Positions 24,736-36,071 of a stretch of DNA of 64,000 nt are shown piece by piece (the first letter of the stretch is position 1; each line of letters starts with the position of its first letter). The notes beneath the pieces were generated by a model, which saw nothing but the letters and a program-made list of their open reading frames with translations, was not told the origin of the DNA and ran no database searches. Both the position numbers and the translations under genes were made by a program. This DNA comes from Chaenocephalus aceratus (Eukaryota; Chordata; Actinopteri; Perciformes; Channichthyidae), in the NCBI GenBank assembly GCA_023974075.1, contig CM043798.1, positions 7,602,673 through 7,666,672 on the forward strand, given 5' to 3'.

Positions 24736-25187
24736 CAGGGGCGGTTCTAGGGGGGGGGGGGGCAGTGGCCCCCTAACACTGACCTCTGTCCCCCCTGTGG
24801 CCCCCCTAACAAATGTATATATTGTATATTTTCTGGTACTCGGTTTGCCAAAAACCGCAGGATTTTGTTGCTTTGATGTGAGATTATGCAGACACCCTTA
24901 TGTAAAGTAGAGATGTAACTGTTCATTGCCTTTATTTTTATATAAATATGGTGTTAGTGCAAACATTGCACTAAGCTGAAGCTAACAGTAATAACTATAA
25001 GATCTATCTGAAATAAATAAGTGTACTGAAACAAATACCAATAACTGTATTGCATTGTTTTCTTATGCGCAATGACTTCATACTGTCTAGTTCTCTTTTT
25101 CGTCCTGCATTTATTGTGCCCCCCCCTCAGAAAATAACTGGCCCCCCCAGTGGCCCCCCCAGTCAAATTGGTCTAGAACCGCCACTG
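24736..25187. mobile_element. hAT-like MITE, 452 bp, perfect 8-bp duplication
   Basis: The ends CAGGGGCGGTTCTAG and CTAGAACCGCCACTG are inverted with one mismatch. Both flanks read TGCAAGTG (24728-24735 and 25188-25195). Subterminal G-rich and C-rich runs (GTGGCCCCC) match the style of the 17176-19651 element. No coding potential. The preserved duplication and ends suggest a fairly recent insertion. Confidence 0.9.
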
Positions 25188-25195
25188 TGCAAGTG

Positions 25196-27539
25196 ATAAC
25201 ATTATTCAATATATAAGTATAAGTTATTCTAAATGATGCTCCCTAATGATGGACAGCGCTATACACTGGTTAATGTATACATTAAAATGGTTATTAGCTC
25301 AATATTTCACTGAGTACCGGTCTGAGTTGCAGTATAGGCATTGATGCATTGACGGAAGAAAAATAAACAGTGGAGCGTTTCTTGTCTAGACTTAACAAGC
25401 CCCAGTGCTCACAACTGACCTGAGACAAGTTCCCCTCTCCGCCACAACACTCATAATTGAGTACTTTTACATATACAGAGTATGCATGAGAAGAAAACAA
25501 CAGAAAAGAGAGGAGCCGCGAAAGGTGCATGACAGTGTGAACAAAGACAGGGCACGGCTTGCTTCCGAAAACAAACAGTGAATACAGCCAGATGGATTTT
25601 CCATTGCAGAGCTGTGTTAATGAGAGGAAGCAGGGGAGTGCTTCCCAGGGATTGCATTGTGATACTGTGGACTGTTCCACCTTCAACCTCTGATCGAGGG
25701 AAACCTCCAAGAGTTTGGCCCTCCTTAGTCAGAGATGCTGATCCCTGCCAAAAAATACCTGGAAAAGAAAATGCAACATCCGGCTTCAGAGTGCTTTAGA
25801 AAAGGATATCAGATAATGCTCTAATACTTATGACTCAAAGCTACACTACCAAAGTTATCATTCAATTGATGCCAACTTCACTTAATGTTCTTCCTGTTCT
25901 GTCCTTAAATTCGTGGAACTTATTTAATTGAAAAACAATTGCATGGTGCAGTGCAAGGGTCAGAGATCTATTGTCAGTTACAGGTAAACAGCTTGAAGAT
26001 TTATTTAAAGATGTTTTTGACTTTTTGCAGACATTTGAGTCATTGCCTTTGTATTCACGCAAGTTATATTTAATGTATGAATGTAACAAAGCACTGAGTT
26101 ACATTGTTCTAGCACTCATCAAACTCACGCAGCCATTAGGAATGTCAACAGGCAGTCCAGCACCACGCATCTGCAATGATATTATAGCATATTTGGCAAT
26201 GCACAAGTACTTATTCTCAAAACAAATTATATAATTTTTCCTAAAATGCTAAACCCTAAAATCTTTCACATTTTGCACTGTCCATTATGATGCATTTAAG
26301 TTGAAGAAAAATGCTCAGTATTTTCGTACAAATATTATTGCAATGTTATTGTAAAACCAAACATAATTTAAGTACATTCAGTCTAAAAAAAAATTTCATT
26401 AACTTTACTGGTTCCCACCTCTTACTGTTACATTTCTTTTTTTTTTATGATTATCATCACTCTGTGTGATTATAATACACCCAATATATAACTTGTGAAA
26501 TCAGTGTCAATTGCAAGACAATTCATATTAATAAGATTAGTCATTCTTCCTGAACACTAAATAAATAGGTTCTATTGTTATGTAAAAAAAATTAGAAACG
26601 AAAAAATTAAAATAAAGTGTTGATAGTGTCTTAAAAATCCCCATTCTAAAGTGAGGACTGGGTTGATAACAGTTAGAGTCACTGACAGGATGGAACGTGT
26701 GTACTAATAAAGTCCAAAAAATCCCCTCCCAAAAATAACAAAATTGGTCTGACTGGCAAGTTGAACTGGGGTTAAGCCTTCTAATAAACTAAAAACGATC
26801 GATTCAAGGCTTAATTATAGTTAAATCTCCTATTTACCAACTGTTGTTGGCAAACATCACAACATGTAATAAACAGACGAGTTGGATCACCAAGATAAGC
26901 TGAGGCCGAAGTCCCCTGGATGACCTGTGAACTAACGCTTCCTCACTGCTGAAGACTTTATGGATTTCAGATAAACATGTCTCAGTGTGTCGGACAAACA
27001 AGAACTCCCACAACCCGACAAAATACCTTAGCTTTAGTTCTACATTTGGCCAGCTGGCCGTTCAAATTCAGACCAAAACCCACTAACTTCATACTTAATG
27101 TAAAATAAGATTGTACATAATACTGTATGCACACCTTGATGTAAACAAATATGACATTTTATGTAGAGAAAAAAAAATGATATGGATTATGATTTGTAAT
27201 AGTAAAATATGTGTGCATCTAGACCGGGTGACGACACTACCTATTGACGCAGCAACCACTGTAAGTTATATTCTTGTTTAATTAGACTTCTCGGTTTCAT
27301 TTATTCTACTCTGTATAATTGTTCTGTAGTTATTGTAGCTAAAACGGCGCTTTTGAGAGATTTTAAATCTCAGATCTGCTCAAGTGAACCTGTTACACAG
27401 GTCTGAGTGGGTCACTCAACCCTGCATTACAATATAGGCAGGGACACTCTGCTGTCGCCCATCAGCTGTAGAGAGTTAACTAATTAGAGGGGCGTGGCCC
27501 CACAGCTGTGAGAACTCAGCAATCAGGCGTCCATTTTAG
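25196..27539. other. Intergenic, nothing recognised
   Basis: AT-rich with small unsupported open frames (for example 25294-25710 on the minus strand). The last few hundred bases may belong to the 5' part of the LINE that follows, whose left end I cannot fix. Confidence 0.4.
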
Positions 27540-30071
27540 GTAGCTCTTTCCTGGAGCGTCAGACAACCGAAGACATTGGAGTCCTGCGGGAGTCAAAGAC
27601 TGACAAAGACTGACAAAGACATTGGAGTCCTGCGGGAGTCACGAGGGTGGCAAAGAGGAGGCAAATCCTCCTCTGATTGAGCTAATTACCGCTGGTGTTT
27701 TATTTTCTAGTTTTTTAGCCCCTCATGCTATAATCATGTGTATTTTCTCCATTCCTGTTCATGTGTCTTCTCGCAATTATCACTGGCCCTGTGTATCTCC
27801 TAATCGATATAACCGGCCTGCTCTCATCTATCCCACATGCTCCACTGAGATCCAACATCTAGTTTCAGGTGGCCTGTGGAACTGCCAGTCAGCTGTTCCT
27901 AAGGCTGACTTCATCTCTGGCTACGCCTCCCTGCAGACCCTGGATTTCCTTGCTCTCACTGAGACCTGGATTACTCCATCCAACACATCCACCCCAGCAG
28001 CTCTATCCACAGCATATTCCTTCTCCCATACACCCAGACCCACTGGCAAAGGAGGTGGCACTGGTCTCCTGCTCTCTCCCAAATGGAGCTTTTCCCTCTT
28101 CAAGCTACCTAACTTCACTCCTTCCACCTTTGAATTCCATGCCGTCACCGTAACCCATCCTATACAATTAACCATTGTTGTTCTCTACCGTCCACCATGC
28201 GCCTTGGGGGACTTCTTGGAGGAATGAGATAATCTCCTCTCACACATCCCTGAAACTGGCCCTCCCACTGTACTTCTCGGAGACTTCAACCTCCAGACGG
28301 GGAAGATAGACGAACTAACATCTCTGTTAACCGCCTTTGCTTTCTCACTGTCTCCATCCCCACCAACTCATAAAGCTGGCAATGTCCTGGATCTCATATG
28401 CTCAAGGAACTGCACTACTTCTAACCTCTCTGTAAACCCGCTCCACACATCCGATCACTTCTTCATTTCATTCTCTCTACCCCTTTCCAAACATAACAAA
28501 CTAATCTCTTCTCATCCTGCACCTGTCCGCCGTAACCTTCGTTCCCTCTCCCCCTCTACCTTTGCCTCATCGGTGCTCTCAGCCCTCCCTTCCTCTGACT
28601 CGTTCCAACTCCTGCCTCCAAACTCTGTTGCAGAAACTCTCCTCTCTACTCTCTCATCCTCTCTGGACTCTCTCTGTCCTCTCACATCTCGGCAGGCTCG
28701 TCAGTCCCCTCCTGCTCCTGTTGGACCTGTCTGCTGCATTCGACACGGTGAACCATCAGATCCTCCTTCACACTCTCCAAGAACTTGGAGTTTCAGGCTC
28801 TGCACTTTCCCTCCTCACCTCATACCTCAAAGACCGTACCTACAGGGTAACTTGGAGAGGGTCGGAGTCCGACCCTTGTCAATTATCTACAGGGGTCCCT
28901 CAGGGCTCTGTTCTTGGTCCCCTCCTCTTCTCCCTGTACACAAACTCGCTCGGATCTGTCATTAGCCCCGAGCCCGCATGGTTTTTCATACCACTGCTAT
29001 GCTGACGACACCCAACTAATCCTGTCCTTTCCCCGCTCAGAGACCCAGGTCGTCGCACGCATCTCTGCTTGTCGAGCTGACATCTCTCAGTGGATGTCTG
29101 CTCATCATCTCAAGTTCAACCTTGACAAGACTGAACTGCTTTTCCTTCCGGGAAAAGATTGTCCCACTCTTGACCTAACAATCAACATTGGCACCTCTGT
29201 TGTTTCCCCGACTCAGACTGCAAGGAATCTGGGTGTGACCCTAGATAACAACCTGTCCTTCACTGCAAACATCGCTGCTACAACCCGTTGCTGCAGATAC
29301 ACGCTTTACAACATCAGCAGGATACGTCCCCAGCTGACCCAGAAAGCGACACAGGTTCTGGTCCAGGCTCTCGTCATCTCACGCCTAGACTACTGCAACT
29401 CCCTCCTGGCTGGTCTACCTGCATGTGCCATCCGACCTCTGCAGCTCATCCAGAATGCAGCGGCTCGTCTGGTCTTCAACCTTCCTACATTTTCCCACAC
29501 CACTCCGCTCCTCCGCTCCTCCGCTCCCTTCACTGGCTTCCAGTAACTGCTAGAATCCACTTCAAGACACTGGTACTTGCATACCATGCTGCGAATGGAT
29601 CTGGCCCTTCCTACATCCAGGACATGGTTAAACTGTACACCCCAGCGCGTGCACTACGCTCTGCATCAGCCAAACAGCTCGCTGCACCCGCACTGCGAGG
29701 GGGACCCAAGTTCCCATCAGCGAAAACACGTGGGTTTGCTATCCTGGCTCCAAAATGGTGGAATGAGCTCCCCATTGACATCAGGACAGCAGAAAGCCTG
29801 CACATCTTCCGGCGCAGACTGAAAACTCATCTCTTCCGACTCCACTTCGAGCGATAGAATTACTAACAAAGAACTGCTAACAGAGCACTTATATACTAAT
29901 AAAGGACTGGCTTATCTTCAGCCAGTTGAGTAGCACTTGAAATGTTTGGCTCTATGAAACCTGATGTACTTATATGATTCTGTTTTCTTCAAGGTTGTGT
30001 CTTCCTGGTCGAATGTACTTATTGTAAGTCGCTTTGGATAAAAGCGTCAGCTAAATGCAATGTAATGTAAT
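27540..30071 (+). mobile_element. L2/CR1-like LINE, internally deleted
   Basis: It carries endonuclease and reverse transcriptase segments (see the pseudogene entry). The 3' end has the widespread fish LINE tail GTCGCTTTGGATAAAAGCG(T)C, AGCTAAATG and a short (TGTAA)n run at 30057-30071. Near the 5' end a 24-base block starting GACATTGGAGTCCTGCGGG is present twice (27573 and 27619), separated by GACTGACAAA repeats. The 5' limit is approximate. Confidence 0.85.
27622..29857 (+). pseudogene. LINE ORF2 remnant: endonuclease plus partial reverse transcriptase
   Basis: Segments appear in order over several frames. The endonuclease has LTETWI, VLYRPP, the GDFN motif near 28280 and TSDH near 28455. 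The reverse transcriptase has [11 protein letters not shown] near 28728, [13 protein letters not shown] near 28888 and YADDTQL near 28999. The C-terminal region has LHWLPVTARI and a final LKTHLFRLHFER ending at the stop at 29855-29857. A TGA at 28225-28227 breaks the endonuclease frame, and frame changes occur near 28980 and 29520. About 28690 the sequence jumps from the linker straight to reverse transcriptase motif A, so the fingers region is deleted. The copy cannot be active. Confidence 0.85.
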
Positions 30072-30243
30072 GTGTGACAGATGAAATCAGACGATAGCTA
30101 ACAAGCATCAAGTACGATTTCTGTGAAAAATGGAAAGAGAGGTGGGAAGGATGGGGTGGTTTGGGCAATGGACTCATGGACTATTATGGACTATATATTT
30201 GTTATGTTTGTATTATCGTTTTCATAATTTGTATCTGTATATA
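30072..30243. other. Short unique spacer between LINE and Tc1
   Basis: No feature seen. It ends in TATA, the TA target of the Tc1 element. Confidence 0.4.
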
Positions 30244-30498
30244 CAGTAAACATTTTTTTTTCACATTTTGTTATGTTACGGCCTTATTTCAAAATTGATT
30301 AAATTCATTTAGTTTCTCAATATTACACACACAATACCCCATAATGACAAAGTGAAAACGTTTTTAAAGAATTATTATTATTACGAATTACGAAGTTACC
30401 TTCGTCACACATCATTTGCAAATGGAAGATGTTTGAAACCACCAGGGGTCTTCCTAGAGCTGGCCGCCCAAACCAAACTGAGCAATGGGGGAGAAGTA
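30244..30498 (+). mobile_element. Tc1-like element, 5' part (split from its 3' part at 44231)
   Basis: After a TA at 30242-30243 comes a shortened terminus, CAGTAAAC, followed by CACATTTTGTTATGTTACGG and CACAATACCCCATAATGACA. These are the inverted match of the right end at 45050-45172. Bases 30412-30498 encode the linker part of a Tc1 transposase (AAATGGAAGATGTTTG, CTTCCTAGAGCTGGCCGCCC, AAACTGAGCAATGGGGGAGA). The region for the N-terminal DNA-binding domain is deleted. Transposase sequence resumes at 44231 with CTCAGAGAGGTGACCAAGAA, so an insertion of more than 13 kb separates the halves. Confidence 0.88.
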
Positions 30499-30753
30499 GT
30501 GATGTTACGTATTGTGCCGAGGCTTGGGAGCGTGTGTCGAGTAATCCCCGAAGCTTTTTGTGAAGCTTGTATCGAGGCTTGTATTGTTTTGGGCCAGTGA
30601 CGTCATCGATGACAAACGAAGCCTAGATTATTACAAATAATAATAATAATTTTCGAAAAAAAAACAAAAACACATTTCTTGGGGGTGCTTTGGCAATCCT
30701 GGGGGGTGCTTCAGCACCCCCTAGCTCCCCCCTACTGCCGCCTCTGATCAGAG
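30499..30753. repeat. Unclassified insert between Tc1 and the 13.5-kb element
   Basis: The first part (GTAGTGATGTTACGTATTGT, GAGGCTTGGGAGCGTGTGTC) looks like one dispersed fish repeat. The last part (GGGGGTGCTTCAGCACCCCC, TACTGCCGCCTCTG) looks like the end of a hAT-like MITE. The last bases TCAGAG are probably Tc1 sequence, since the same bases occur on the other side of the large element. Confidence 0.45.
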
Positions 30754-30768
30754 CAACCTAATCTTACC

Positions 30769-30823
30769 AGAATGCGTGACTCCACCACGACTTCTTAACA
30801 CTGCATTGCGTGGTGGAGTCACG
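30769..30823. repeat. Subterminal hairpin, outer left copy
   Basis: The arm AGAATGCG...CACCACG (21 bases) is followed by a 19-base loop and the inverse CGTGGTGGAGTCACG. The tip half pairs perfectly. The base of the second arm has changed to GACTTTG here, as in the outer right copy (44151-44217). In the inner right copy (33623-33683) all 21 positions pair. The inner left copy is at 31440-31500 with two changes in the second arm. Confidence 0.85.
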
Positions 30824-31934
30824 GACTTTGCTACATTTACGTGTCTGTACCACGCAAACAACCCCAATGTAAAGTGAATGAGGCTCCTTTGTCGTGGTGC
30901 ATACACGCATTTCTACAACGTCCAGCAGTGAGCTTTTATTCTATAACACTTTTTAAAATCTACTTTATAGCTTGTAGTAACTCACGGGAAGCTTCTTTTA
31001 TTTTATTTGTATTCATAAGAATTTGTATTTTTCGTCAGAATGTATTATAGCAACCCTGTCTCCTAAAAATTACGTTCCCACAGAACTAAACTGCATTCTA
31101 AATTACGTTTAGCTATAAATGTATTTTCTCCCACGTTACGTTCGTTATGAACGTATCTCAAATACGTTTATTTTCTACATATCTTCGAGAAACATATTTT
31201 CTCCCACGTTACTTTTCTTATGAACGTATCTTAAAGACGTTTATTTTCTACATATCTTTGCCATTTATTGTCTTGCTTATAATAATAATAATAGTTATAA
31301 ATATCATTTTAGTGCACACATTTGAAATCAGTAGGCGAGGCTGTAATTTCGCTAGCTGTTACTCTCATGAGCGAAGCAGAAAATAATAGTTTTAACATGC
31401 CAAAAAGCTGCTGTGTCATTTATTCAACCTGATCTCACCAGAATGCGTGACTCCACCACGACTCCTTAACACCGCATTGCATGGTGGAGTTACGCATTCT
31501 GCTACATTTAGGTGTCGGCACCACGCAAAAAACCCCAATGTCAAGTGAATGAGGCTCTTTTGTCGTGGTGCACACACGCATTTCTACAACGTCCCGCAGT
31601 GAGCTTTTATTCTATAAAACGTTTTTAAAATCTACTATATGGCTTGAAGTAACTCACGGGAGGCTTCTTTTATTTTATTTGTATTCATAATTATTTTTAT
31701 TTTTCATCAGAATGTAAAAATTGCATTAGTTACGAATTTTTGTTCTCAAAAAACAGTGCAATGTGTGTAATACAACTGTGATTTTTATTAAATTAGTTAG
31801 TTTTTAAGGAAGGCCAGAGCTTCAGCTGTGTCAAATAGATTGTTCCCTTTAGTTAACGTTATTTAAAAGATAATGATCATGTCCCCTTTATTGTATTACG
31901 AGCGTCCATTCCCATTGGATAACGGAGAATGTTA

Positions 31935-32330
31935 CACCCGGAAGTAAGTATTCTCCTTACTGTCGATTGATTTTACAGTGATTTCTGAACTACTCATCAA
32001 CTCAAAAACACCAAATTATCCTTGTTAATTACACAACATTGATTGGTTTAAATTGTGTACAATGCTTTTGTATTTTTCCCCTTCGATTCGGAGAAACGAA
32101 TATTTTTTCGGAGTTTTTTGATGGCAGAAGACACTACACTACCCAGAATCCTCAGCTATCGTTTGGGACTACATGTGCTTAGCTTGACAAACCCCATGAT
32201 CAGTCCTCATGCTCTGTGATTGGATGTTGGAGTAGTGCACGAAGTTTACACGGAGCGTCAAAAAGCACCTTGAAATGGAATGAACCCATCGACGGCACAC
32301 TATTCAAAACAGGAATCGAACGTGTCCTAT
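31935..32330. repeat. Shared internal module, copy A
   Basis: This stretch is collinear with 53060-53455. It shares ACACAACATTGATTGGTTTA, TGTACAATGCTTTTGT, CAGCTATCGTTTGGGACTAC, TGTGATTGGATGTTGGAGT and the TTGAAATGGAAT end. A third copy, inverted, lies at about 42720-42935 inside the outer element. No coding meaning was found. It may be an element of its own carried by larger ones. Confidence 0.75.
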
Positions 32331-32383
32331 CCCCCCCTTAGGTCGCAGGCTCCTCCAACAGTGCAACACAATACAACAGATAC

Positions 32384-33479
32384 TGTGGAAATTGATGTGA
32401 GATATTGTACCAAAGAAGTGTGATACATGTGAAATGGCAGAAAGTCTTGTTGCAATTTCCAGACATTAAAAGAGGTCTGTTGAGTTCCCTGGTAATTATC
32501 AAATAGTAGCAGTTAAGTGAATACTGTTCAAGCAATACCTGTGTTTGTGTTTTATAGTGATTTCTCTGTTTTTATCCTTTCATAAATGTGAGGACTAAAA
32601 TGGCGAGAGACAAAGGGCTGTAAAATAAGTTTTATTGCAGTGGGGGATGTCGAGGTATGCAACACAGGGTGAGTGGTGTGGGGAGAGGAAATTCTGTTTG
32701 AGATCTCTGGCAGGCCAGGTTTTAAGGAAATCTATGTATCTTGAATAAGTATATGTGTGAGTTTATACATTCCTGTGTGTTAATAGTTGAAGGAACAAAA
32801 GGTACATTTTTCCTCTCAAATATAGAGAGGTTTTTTATAGATTTCTGAAACAATGTTCCCTTTTTCTTAGAAATAGATGAGCACAATAGTTTTTTCTTTG
32901 ACTTTTTACCTGTTTAACAAAAGAGTGTTTTAAGCTATTTGTGAAGAAGGAAGATGCAGAATTAAGGGTGATTTCTGTTTGGAGTGTAAAGATTATCCCT
33001 GATAATGTTTTCTGGGTTAAACCATCGATAGGTTTTACAAATGGGGAGGGACATTTTCCTTGAGTTTTAATGAGGTGCCTTCCCAACACCTGTGGCTTTC
33101 AAAGCTGCCAGGCGCTGATTTCCCTGTGAGATAGCGTTTTGGTATCTCCCCAATGAAACGCCACCCCTTCTTTGTATTAGGGAAATGTTTTTCTGGTTGT
33201 TGGGTCTCTCTTCATGCGCTGACAAGACGACAGGATGTCCGCAGTGCGTGAATAAGGGCGGGAGTACTCCACACGTTGCTTATATGATTCTTTGAATTGT
33301 ATAGTAATGTATTATATTATATCGTATTGCATTATTACTACTTTGTTTAATTAAAACGGATTATTGTTTAACTGGTATCCTGGTGTCTTCTAATTCCTTC
33401 CCTGTTATGATTTCAAGCAGGACTCGTCAAAACAACACGCGGTGAGGAGTTGGGTTGTAAAAACTCACACCTCGCAACA
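32384..33479. mobile_element. Candidate solo LTR, 1096 bp
   Basis: It begins TGTGGAAATTGATG and ends CACCTCGCAACA (TG...CA). ATAC lies on both sides (32380-32383 and 33480-33483). The flanks rejoin into one dispersed repeat that is found in the same order at 22108-22230 (CCAACA.TGCAACACAATA, then TAGTGCAATA), so a clean insertion is shown. No internal retroviral or retrotransposon coding sequence remains. A TGCTTATATGATTC box and AATTAAAACGG lie in the last third. Class (gypsy-like or endogenous-retrovirus-like) cannot be told. Confidence 0.65.
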
Positions 33480-33772
33480 ATACACAGAAAAAATAGTGAA
33501 ATAGTGCAATAAGAGTCTATATACAGATTGGAATCTTTTTTTATATTGATTTAACCGACAAAAGAGCCTCATTCACTTTACATTGGGTTTTTTTGCGTGG
33601 TACCGACACGTAAATGTAGCAGAATGCGTGACTCCACCACGCAATGCGGTGTTAAGGAGTCGTGGTGGAGTCACGCATTCTGGTGAGATCAGGTTGCGTT
33701 TATTGCACCTCAAACATTAAAATAAATCCAGAGTTACGTGTTTCTGTACTTCCTCTTAGAAGAAAGGACAGT

Positions 33773-34444
33773 AACAGAAGATCTCTGTGGCTTCAGGCTT
33801 GATCGCCGTTCAAATGACAGCGTTGGTTTCCCCAAAAGTGGGCGGGGCTGTAAAGTGAAGTAGATTTTACTCTCATCTATTATTCAATACCATTCTATTT
33901 ATTCTATCGTAAATTACATGCCAGTGTTTTATCTTTTTATTTATTTGTTTTTATTTTAAATCGTATAATGTCGGACTTTTTTTCCCGTCTGTGAGGAAAA
34001 GAAATGGGGCTTAGAGCCTCAAAATACTGAAATCTGTATTTTTGAAAATCTTTTTTCCTTCTAATTTGTTATTCTTTTCTAAATAACACACTGTTATTTA
34101 CTCAACAATAACACACAATTATCCTTGTTTTTATTTATTCGTTTAATTCTATACTCTTGGGCTTTTTAGCATGCTTTTTAGCCGTAAATAAAGTCACCGG
34201 AAACAGACGTAGGCCTATAAGGGACATTTCAAGCGATACACACCGCTGTCACTACCCGATCCGTCCCTGATCCACCCCCCTGCCCGATCTGTACTGCGCA
34301 TGTGCGAGACTGTCCGCCATATTGGACAACTCCGGACGGCCACACAGGAAGGACACTTGACACAGTGGCTTTTGGCAAAGCTGAAAAATAAAACGAGAGA
34401 GAGATGAGTTATTTTTATTACAACGTGACTTCACTATTACTTAA
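33773..34444. other. Interior of the outer element, nothing recognised
   Basis: Non-coding sequence between the end of the outer inverted repeat and the LTR at 34445. No motif was identified. Confidence 0.4.
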
Positions 34445-34747
34445 TGTGGCAGCGGGGTGTGGTGAAGGCGCCGGCTGCTAGAGTGAAGGGAGTGGCTTGG
34501 CCGGAGGCCAGACAGCTGATCGGAATCAGGTAATCAGTGCCGGAATAAAAGCATGTCGTAACCTGGTTCTGGTCTGTTTTTGCAGTAGGCGGGATCCTGG
34601 AAGGTGGCAAAAGGACCTGTGAAGGTTGCCACACGGGCAACGTTGGAGACCCGTGGATGCTTTTGTTTGGAGCTAATAAACGCCTGTGTTACACGAACCT
34701 GCTCTTTCCGTCCATATTTGAACCCTGTGTGAGCGGAGAGGCTCACA
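34445..34747 (+). repeat. 5' LTR of truncated Ty3/gypsy-like copy B
   Basis: It runs from TGTGGCAGCGGGGTG to GAGAGGCTCACA (TG...CA, 303 bp) and has an AATAAA at about 34675 followed by GTGTT. Directly after it, at 34749, is a primer binding site TGGCGCCTGAACAGGGAC, close to the tRNA-Lys type. No second copy of this LTR exists in the window. Confidence 0.8.
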
Positions 34748-34769
34748 GTGGCGCCTGAACAGGGACATC

Positions 34770-36071
34770 ATGGCGGAAAGAGAAACCCCGCTGGGGCAGG
34801 TCCTCCAACGTCTCGCTCACATGCAGGAGACCACCACGGCATTACAGCGACAGCAGAGCGAGGCTCTGCTCGGGATCGCCTCGTGCCAGCGCGAGGACCG
34901 GGCTCTCCTACGGGAGCTGCTGCAGCGTCCGACCGCTCGGGAGGCCGATCCCGCTACCAACCCGGCCCGACCGCCTTCAATTGCCCTCCAGAAATTGACG
35001 GCAGAGGATGATCCGGAGGCATACCTGGACATCTTTGAGGGCACAGCGGCGGCGTGCGGGTGGCCGGAGGAGGAGTGGGCTGCGCGGCTATTGCCTCTGC
35101 TATCTGGGGGTGCGCAGCTAGCCGCCCACAGCCTGCCAGCAGCCTCTCGGCATGTGTACCGGCATCTGAGGGAGGCCATACTGGACCGGCTTGGCAGCAC
35201 GCCAGAGGGACCTTACCGCCGGTTCCGGGCCTTCCCCTTCGAGGACGCTGACCGGCCCTTCTCCTACGCGCAGCGGCTCCTGGATACAGCGAGCCGCTGG
35301 CTCCAGCCGGGGGTGCGCTCCGCTGAGGAAGTCGTCGGGCAGGTGGCGCTGGAGCAGTTAATCGCCGGCCTGCCATCTTCGACGGCGAATTGGGTCCAGT
35401 GCCATCGCCCCGCCAACCTGGAAGCAGCCGTCGTCCTCGCGGAGGACCACCTCTCGCTTCCCCGTTGGAGCATGAAAGAGGAGCCCCGACCACCAGCCGT
35501 TTCAGTGGGCCGACCCGTCCCAGCCCCGAGGAGGAGGTTTCCGGGAGCAGCTGCCCTTCCCTCCCCACCACCACACGACCCCAACCCCGCAGCCCCGACA
35601 CTTTCCCCCCAAGCCCTACCTTACCCTCCTGTTTTTATCTTTCCCCAGGGTCCGGCCTATGCTTCTGGTCGTCCGGCACCACGGGGGGCTCCTCAGACGT
35701 CAGGGCAGGATTGCTGGCGGTGCGGGCAGCCCGGCCACTTCCGACGGGAGTGTCCTCTCATGGAGGTCGGACAGCTGGTTCGGGTTGCGGGACCGCCAGT
35801 TGCCTCCCCCGATTCGGAAGGGACGTACCGTATACCGGTATGTATACAGGGGGGTACACACCAGGCTCTGATGGACACGGGCTGTAATCAGACGATGATC
35901 CATCAGCGCTTGGTTCGGCCTGGGGCATTGATTGAAGCTTCGTGGGTGAAGGTGAGGTGTGTGCATGGGGATATTCACCAGTACCCGGAGGTGACGCTGG
36001 AAATTCAGCCGCATGGCCAGAGGCGGCTGGCTTCCCTTGCCTCACAATCCAATCAAATCGCATCAATTTAG
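34770..36071 (+). pseudogene. gag-pro fragment of Ty3/gypsy-like copy B (433 codons)
   Basis: An uninterrupted frame starts 21 bases past the primer binding site. The N-terminal 60 residues are a likely coiled coil. Residues 70-190 resemble a retroelement capsid or SCAN-type domain (LTAEDDPEAYLDIFE, then a helical W-rich region). A proline-rich linker follows. A zinc knuckle C-W-R-C-G-Q-P-G-H-F-R-R-E-C lies near residue 320, and an aspartic protease start has the D-T-G triad (ALMDTGCN). After about 36030 the frame runs into unrelated sequence and stops, so protease is cut and reverse transcriptase, RNase H, integrase and the 3' LTR are missing. GC content is much higher than the surroundings. 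It cannot move on its own. Confidence 0.82.

Larger units (their letters stand above)
31425..33696. mobile_element. Inner hairpin-ended element of the same family, 2.27 kb
   Basis: The termini CAACCTGATCTCACCAGAAT and its inverse are identical over the outer 20 bases, and inverted similarity continues for about 140 bp, with the hairpin near each end. Flanks are CATTTATT (31417-31424) and CGTTTATT (33697-33704), an 8-bp duplication with one mismatch. The uninterrupted target GTGTCGTTTATTGCACC can be read in inverted form on the right arm of the outer element (about 43410-43430), which proves the insertion. It contains a candidate solo LTR (32384-33479) and a module shared with 53060-53455. No transposase was recognised. 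Confidence 0.78.

Noticed and set aside
30769..30830. tRNA or microRNA gene at the hairpin
   Set aside because: No tRNA boxes, and the hairpin recurs at element ends, so a transposon terminus explains it better.
34954..35601. 215-codon minus-strand frame
   Set aside because: A shadow of the high-GC gag-pro frame on the plus strand.
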